From Bradyrhizobium sp. CCGUVB1N3 (GTDB lineage Bacteria; Pseudomonadota; Alphaproteobacteria; Rhizobiales; Xanthobacteraceae): a stretch of DNA of 64,000 nucleotides. The notes beneath the pieces are model-generated. The model was not told the DNA's origin. It ran no database searches and worked only from the letters and a program-made list of their open reading frames with translations. Every line of letters starts with the position of its first letter. Position 1 is the stretch's first letter. This document shows, in pieces, positions 59,882 through 64,000 of this stretch. The position numbers were made by a program, and so were the translations under genes. The stretch is taken from assembly GCF_024199925.1 (NCBI RefSeq), contig NZ_JANADR010000001.1, positions 6,885,501 through 6,949,500 of the forward strand, given 5' to 3'.

Positions 59882-61170
59882 TGGGCCTGAATTTTCCCAA
59901 CGCTCCAACCGTCGGCCAGCTCTATCCGCAACCGGCCGTCGCTGGTGTGCCGGTGTTTCGCTGGAATGGTTCGGCGTGGGACACGCAGGGACCGGCGATG
60001 GACGGGTCGGTGCATTGGGATGCACCGCAGACGTTGACTGATCCACAACGCGCGCAGGCGCGAGCGAATGTGTTTGCAGCGCCGTTCGACGTGATGGCGT
60101 TTTCAGGAATGCAAATCAATGGCTCTGGCGAAATCAGTCTGGAGCGAGCGAGCAATTCCTTCGTTCCGGCGGTTGCTAGTACTGTTTACGTTCAAGATGG
60201 CTGGAAATTTTATTTTACTAGCGCACCTTTGGTGATGGGTTGTTTCCCTGCCAATGGTCCGGGGCCGCCGTTGGCAGGATTTTCGAATTGCATCTCGATC
60301 GACTGTTCGACTGGCAAGGCCACGCTGGCGGCGGGCGATCGAATCATTCTCGATAACATGATCGAAGGATACAGGGTGGCCCGGCTCGGCTGGGGCGCAG
60401 CGAACGCGCAGCCCGTCTCGATTGGATTTTGGGTGACAGCCACGATTCCCGGCACGATGGCGGTGACGATCACAAACAGCGCCGCTAATCGCGCCTATGT
60501 CAGCAACGTCGTCATCAACTCCGCCAACGTATGGGAGTACAAGACGCTGACCGTGCCGGGCGACGTGACCGGGACGTGGGACAGGATCAACGGCGCTGGC
60601 ATGATCATCCGGTTCGGCTTCGGCTCCGGTTCGATTTACCAAGTGCCTGCTGGCGCGTGGAGTTCGACTTACGGCGAAGCAACAACAGCAACGACGAATT
60701 TTTTCGCCACGAACAATAACGCCGCTTCGATCACTGGCTTGATCGTCGTCCCCGGCAGTGAGCTGCCGTCCGCATCGCGTTCGCCGTTCATCATGAGAAG
60801 GTTCGATCAGGAATTGCTCGACTGTCAGCGCTACTATCAAAAGAGTTACGCCTATACGCAAATTCCCGGCACCAATATCGGCGGCAGCATCCAGACTGGT
60901 CTTGGCGTGCAGACCGCCAACGGCACTTCAAATCCATGGCTCGGATCGAGCTTTCTTCTGCCGGTGAGAATGCGAACTACACCGACCATGACGGTGTATG
61001 ATTTGGCGGGAGCGCCGGGCAAGATTTCAGGCCGCGTTTCGAACGCGTGGGTGAGCGGGCAAACACCATCTGCTGGCCCGATCAATGAATGTTCGCTTTC
61101 TGTTACGGCTGGCAACGTCGCCAATATTGACGCCATCGCGTATCACTTCGTTGCGGATGCGAGGCTCTAG
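59881..61170 (+). CDS. Tail fibre-like protein (paralogue 2)
   Basis: 429 residues from ATG 59881. A short N-terminal LNFPNAPTVGQLYPQPAVAG-type tip motif replaces the collagen part; then [20 protein letters not shown] and the shared domain from FSGMQINGSGEISLERASNS to ELPSASRSPFIMRRFDQELL and QRYYQKSYAYTQ. Coupled to paralogue 1 by a one-base overlap. Confidence 0.8.
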   Translation: MGLNFPNAPTVGQLYPQPAVAGVPVFRWNGSAWDTQGPAMDGSVHWDAPQTLTDPQRAQARANVFAAPFDVMAFSGMQINGSGEISLERASNSFVPAVASTVYVQDGWKFYFTSAPLVMGCFPANGPGPPLAGFSNCISIDCSTGKATLAAGDRIILDNMIEGYRVARLGWGAANAQPVSIGFWVTATIPGTMAVTITNSAANRAYVSNVVINSANVWEYKTLTVPGDVTGTWDRINGAGMIIRFGFGSGSIYQVPAGAWSSTYGEATTATTNFFATNNNAASITGLIVVPGSELPSASRSPFIMRRFDQELLDCQRYYQKSYAYTQIPGTNIGGSIQTGLGVQTANGTSNPWLGSSFLLPVRMRTTPTMTVYDLAGAPGKISGRVSNAWVSGQTPSAGPINECSLSVTAGNVANIDAIAYHFVADARL

Positions 61171-62523
61171 ATGGGCATGAACTTCCCAAGCGCGCCGCTG
61201 GTAGGTGATACCTATCCGACGCCGCCAGTCGCAGGCTCGCCCGCCTACAAGTGGGACGGCAACGCGTGGCAACCGTTAGGTGCCGTGCCCAGCAACAAGG
61301 TGCCGGTGTACACGGACGGCTCCAGCCCGATGGCAGCGCAGCTCAGGTTGGTCGCGCCGCCAATAGCGGCCAACGATGCAGCGGCGAAGTCTTACGTTGA
61401 CGGCGCGGTGCGCTGGGATAGCGCGCAGGCTTTGACGCTGGTGCAAAAACTCCAAGCGCGCCAGAACGTGGCCGCAGCACCGTTCGATCCGATGGCCTAT
61501 TTGGGTTTGCAGGTCAACGGTTCGTGCGAGCAAAGTCAAGAGCGCGGCAACACCGCGTTCACCATGGCCGCTGGCGTGTGGCAATATATTCAAGATGGCT
61601 GGGAAGCCTTCTTTAGCACCGCTGGTTCGCTACGTTGCAGCGGCTTTCCGGCCTACACTGGTAGTCTGCCGCAGGGCTACATATCGAGTGTCCTGCTTCA
61701 AGCGCAGACTGGTCAAGCCTCGCCGGTCACGGCTGATCGCGCGATGCTCGGTCATCCTGTCGAAGCTCTTCGTTGGGCCAAGCTGGCTTGGGGCACGCCC
61801 CAAGCTCAGCCGGTTACGGTGGCGTTCTGGCTTAACACACAATATGCGGGCAACTTCGGCGTTGGCATCCAGAACTACACCAATCCACGAAGCTGCGTCG
61901 TGGATGTGCCTGTTGTGGCCGGATGGAATTATTGTGTAGCGACATTCCCGGCCGATACTGGCGGCAGTTGGTCTGGTGTCAATCCGGTGATTGCCTTCTG
62001 CCCCATCGGTGGACCCAGCGTCATGACGGCGGCACCGGGGACATGGGTTAACGGTGCCAACAATTATGTGACGAGCAATTCTGGCAATTTTTTCCCTGCC
62101 AATGGCAGCACACTCTGCATCACCGGGCTGGGAATTTTTCCGGGCTCAGAAGCACCCAGCGCCGCACGCGCGCCGTTCGTGCAAAAGGATTTCCAGCAGA
62201 CCTATCTGGAGTGCCAGCGCTATCTCTATCGCTGGTCTAGCACGGCATTCATCCGGCTGGGCCTTGCCTTTTGCGACACGGCGACCACCGCGCAAATGGT
62301 GTTGTCATTGCCTGTTCCGATGCGAGTAACGCCAACCACGACGATTGCCAATATCGGGGGCAGCGGTGGCACGAACCCATTCACCAGCGGTGCCGTGCAG
62401 GCGATTTACGCCAACATCGCACATCTTGCTTTTCAATCATCAGGCTTGACGCCCGGTCAAGTCATCCAAGTCTATGCGCCTGCGAGCACGAACGGACTTC
62501 TCCAACTCGATGCGAGGATGTGA
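61171..62523 (+). CDS. Tail fibre-like protein (paralogue 3)
   Basis: 450 residues directly after paralogue 2. MGMNFPSAPLVGDTYPTPPV start, AANDAAAKSYVDGAVRWDSA shaft segment, LQARQNVAAAPFDPMAYLGL hinge and the shared domain (LQVNGSCEQSQERGNTAFTM ... [20 protein letters not shown]). Most diverged of the three, keeping the same residue pattern at the domain edges. Confidence 0.8.
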   Translation: MGMNFPSAPLVGDTYPTPPVAGSPAYKWDGNAWQPLGAVPSNKVPVYTDGSSPMAAQLRLVAPPIAANDAAAKSYVDGAVRWDSAQALTLVQKLQARQNVAAAPFDPMAYLGLQVNGSCEQSQERGNTAFTMAAGVWQYIQDGWEAFFSTAGSLRCSGFPAYTGSLPQGYISSVLLQAQTGQASPVTADRAMLGHPVEALRWAKLAWGTPQAQPVTVAFWLNTQYAGNFGVGIQNYTNPRSCVVDVPVVAGWNYCVATFPADTGGSWSGVNPVIAFCPIGGPSVMTAAPGTWVNGANNYVTSNSGNFFPANGSTLCITGLGIFPGSEAPSAARAPFVQKDFQQTYLECQRYLYRWSSTAFIRLGLAFCDTATTAQMVLSLPVPMRVTPTTTIANIGGSGGTNPFTSGAVQAIYANIAHLAFQSSGLTPGQVIQVYAPASTNGLLQLDARM

Positions 62524-62690
62524 TGGCAGACTATCGGCTGACGACCGAGGATGAAAACGGCCCGGTGATCCGCGAGGCTGATCAAGCTAGCATTCCGGCT
62601 GATCCCGCCAACTGCGACTGGATCGCCTATCAGGAGTGGCTGAAAGCTGGCAACAAGCCTGATCCTTACGCGCCGCTGCCACAGTCATGA
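62523..62690 (+). CDS. Small acidic tail-associated protein
   Basis: 55 residues, one-base overlap with the fibre gene. MADYRLTTEDENGPVIREAD and IPADPANCDWIAYQEWLKAG then NKPDPYAPLP: the W..Y..WL..GN.PDP ending resembles the short phage proteins that follow fibre genes (related to DUF4376 ends). Possibly a fibre assembly factor. Confidence 0.65.
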   Translation: MADYRLTTEDENGPVIREADQASIPADPANCDWIAYQEWLKAGNKPDPYAPLPQS

Positions 62691-62995
62691 TCGATGACGA
62701 CAATGAGCGGGGCGAGCGAGTCCCGGAACACATCCTCGGCGTCCTGAACATCCAGCAGGATGCGCAGAAGCACAACGTCATGAGCCTGTGGGCGATCTAC
62801 GATCTGCCGGTCGATGGACGGCATGTCGCGCGGCGGTTCGAGGCCAGCGACAAGGGCGCCGGGACCCCGACGCTGACCGAAGACAGTTTGCACGGGCAGC
62901 TTGAGTGGCTGCGCAGCACCCTGCGGCTCGCCGGACTGGTGTGCATCCAGCGTGAGAAACAGGACGAAGGTCGGATCATGGAGACGTGGATGTAA
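62687..62995 (+). CDS. Small hypothetical phage protein
   Basis: 102 residues, ATGA overlap with the preceding gene. GERVPEHILGVLNIQQDAQK, VMSLWAIYDLPVDGRHVARR, GQLEWLRSTLRLAGLVCIQR. Mixed alpha/beta with no known family. Last gene of the structural operon. Confidence 0.65.
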   Translation: MIDDDNERGERVPEHILGVLNIQQDAQKHNVMSLWAIYDLPVDGRHVARRFEASDKGAGTPTLTEDSLHGQLEWLRSTLRLAGLVCIQREKQDEGRIMETWM

Positions 62996-63026
62996 CCATC
63001 CTCCTGTAACTGCCTCCCTGAAGCTC

Positions 63027-63053
63027 GGCCCCGCTTCGGCGGGGCCTTTTTTT
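63027..63053 (+). terminator. Strong rho-independent terminator of the structural operon
   Basis: Perfect stem GGCCCCGC / GCGGGGCC capped by TTCG, followed by seven T residues (63047-63053). Ends the long rightward operon just before the stop of a leftward gene. Confidence 0.9.
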
Positions 63054-63483
63054 ATTTGACCACGCGAAGGTGGCCACGGCGAACCAGCTCGACGGCTTCC
63101 GCATGCATCGCCTCGGCCTCGTCCCACGTCGAGCAGCGCTCCTGATAGTTGTCGTGCTTGCCGCCGAACACCATCGTCTCGAACAGGACCGGCGGATCGG
63201 CGCCGCGAAAATTGTGGTTCAACCCAAGGAAGACGGTCGAGACGTGAACGTCGCGGAGGAAGGTCTCATCAACGCGCCACGGGTCGACGCCGTGCTGTCT
63301 CTTGAGGCTGAAGCGCTCGGCCATGGCGTTGGCCCATTCGATGGGGCTTTCGAGCCTGACAGGCGTGTGGCCGATAAGGCGGTAGCAGCCAAGCAGATTT
63401 AACGCTTTTGACAGCGCGTCGACATGCTCGATCTCGATCCGCTCGATATGCGGGAAGTGGAGAATGTTGTCGTCGTCGGGCAT
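63052..63483 (-). CDS. Conserved-looking hypothetical protein
   Basis: 143 residues. YRLIGHTPVRLESPIEWANA, MAERFSLKRQHGVDPWRVDE, VHVSTVFLGLNHNFRGADPP and VLFETMVFGGKHDNYQERCS. The STVFLGLNH-FRG-PPVLFETM segment is frequent in phage-related proteins of alphaproteobacteria, but no activity is known. Starts four bases before the stop region of the next gene upstream. Confidence 0.7.
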   Translation of the reverse strand: MPDDDNILHFPHIERIEIEHVDALSKALNLLGCYRLIGHTPVRLESPIEWANAMAERFSLKRQHGVDPWRVDETFLRDVHVSTVFLGLNHNFRGADPPVLFETMVFGGKHDNYQERCSTWDEAEAMHAEAVELVRRGHLRVVK

Positions 63484-63489
63484 CTTGGA

Positions 63490-63663
63490 TCAGCTCCCTT
63501 CGCCACCCGGCTCCTTTTTCGGGAGGCGCTGCGCGGTCTTCAGCGCTTCCTGCAGCAACAGCAGGGCGTCGTCCGTCCTGCCGTGCCGCAGCCTCGACAG
63601 CCCGCTGACGAGCAGGCTATCGAGACGATCTGCGAGTTCGTCGATCTCTTCCTGCTCCGTCAT
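63490..63663 (-). CDS. Short helical protein
   Basis: 57 residues (MTEQEEIDELADRLDSLLVS, then LRHGRTDDALLLLQEALKTA), predicted helical hairpin like a single TPR. ATGA overlap with the gene upstream (63660-63663). Too short for most gene finders but clearly coding. Confidence 0.55.
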   Translation of the reverse strand: MTEQEEIDELADRLDSLLVSGLSRLRHGRTDDALLLLQEALKTAQRLPKKEPGGEGS

Positions 63664-63977
63664 TCCTCTTCCTCCAACCTCCCGAACTGGGCCAGCAGCG
63701 TGCGGCGCCGCTCGGCGCCGGGGCTAAGGTTCTGTGAAAGGTTCATCGTCCGCGCGACCTCCATAATCTGGGCGAGCTGGCTGTGGGCCTCCTGAAGCGC
63801 GTCGAGCAGCTCAGTGATGCTCGACATCGGCCCATTGAGAACCTTAACGGCCTTGCGCGTCGCCTCCTCCTGCCGACGGATCAGCGCGTCGTTCAAGGGT
63901 CGCTTCTCCGGAAAGGCGTGCGGGTCGATCTCGCGGGCCGCCTGGGCCACAGCTTCGTCTCGGTCGGTAGTCTTCAT
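63660..63977 (-). CDS. Hypothetical helical protein
   Basis: 105 residues. AREIDPHAFPEKRPLNDALI, RKAVKVLNGPMSSITELLDA, LQEAHSQLAQIMEVARTMNL and an acidic C-terminus. Ribosome site GAGG precedes the ATG at 63977. Helical throughout, possibly coiled coil. First of three coupled leftward genes; the operon may extend no further left than 63052. Confidence 0.6.
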   Translation of the reverse strand: MKTTDRDEAVAQAAREIDPHAFPEKRPLNDALIRRQEEATRKAVKVLNGPMSSITELLDALQEAHSQLAQIMEVARTMNLSQNLSPGAERRRTLLAQFGRLEEEE

Positions 63978-64000
63978 TTCCCCGTCCTCCTAGAACCATG

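Noticed and set aside
58199..62523. Diversity-generating retroelement targeting the fibres
   Set aside because: No reverse transcriptase, no template/variable repeat pair and no C-type lectin ending were seen; similarity among the fibres fits simple duplication.
1..64000. tRNA or rRNA genes, attL/attR pair
   Set aside because: No cloverleaf-like or rRNA sequence, and no matching direct repeat at phage borders, could be recognised by eye.

Overview
The window looks like part of a Bradyrhizobium-type (GC-rich alphaproteobacterial) chromosome carrying a large prophage. This is inferred from codon style, the four Tat-type ABC_sub_bind lipoprotein-like receptors and the rhizobial small DUF proteins; no rRNA or tRNA gene was seen that would settle it. 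The phage is a mosaic: an HK97-type head and packaging system joined to a Mu-type contractile tail, with no prophage integrase inside the window.

Layout. 1-6.6 kb: lysis and packaging (GH25 endolysin, small membrane protein, ParB-like/DNA methyltransferase fusion, small and large terminase, tiny accessory genes), ending in a phage gene that appears cut off near 6.63 kb. About 6.65-24.8 kb: bacterial, non-phage DNA. It holds a ketopantoate reductase homologue, four consecutive substrate-binding proteins without a permease, secreted hypothetical proteins, a tyrosine recombinase lacking a catalytic segment, an ORF-depleted group II intron, a 1294-residue double hybrid histidine kinase and a TauE-type permease. 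Two nearly identical 660-bp repeats lie 9586 bp apart and bracket the central part. 24.8-31.4 kb: a transition zone with small rhizobial genes, an HNH nuclease, a 1.8-kb IS element carrying a passenger gene, and a leftward cluster of about ten small genes (DUF4314, DUF3085-like, DUF3489, DUF6900-like and unknowns). Three of these are preceded by the same UUCG-capped hairpin.

31.6-62.9 kb: one long rightward structural operon with many ATGA-type overlaps. It runs: capsid-like paralogue, TPR/GT9-like protein, methyltransferase, prohead protease-capsid fusion, portal, collagen-like protein, connectors, GIY-YIG homing endonuclease, tail sheath, tube, two-frame tail chaperone with a -1 slippery site, tape measure with a peptidase domain, Mu N/P/45/46/47/48-type baseplate proteins, spike, S74-chaperone fibre and three related fibre proteins. 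A strong terminator closes this operon at 63.03 kb. 63.05-64 kb: three small leftward genes of unknown function.

Together the genes make a complete head-tail morphogenesis set. Packaging genes are separated from the portal and capsid genes by about 19-25 kb of unrelated DNA, so the prophage as read here is probably rearranged or defective. All assignments rest on reading motifs and gene order; no database search was run.
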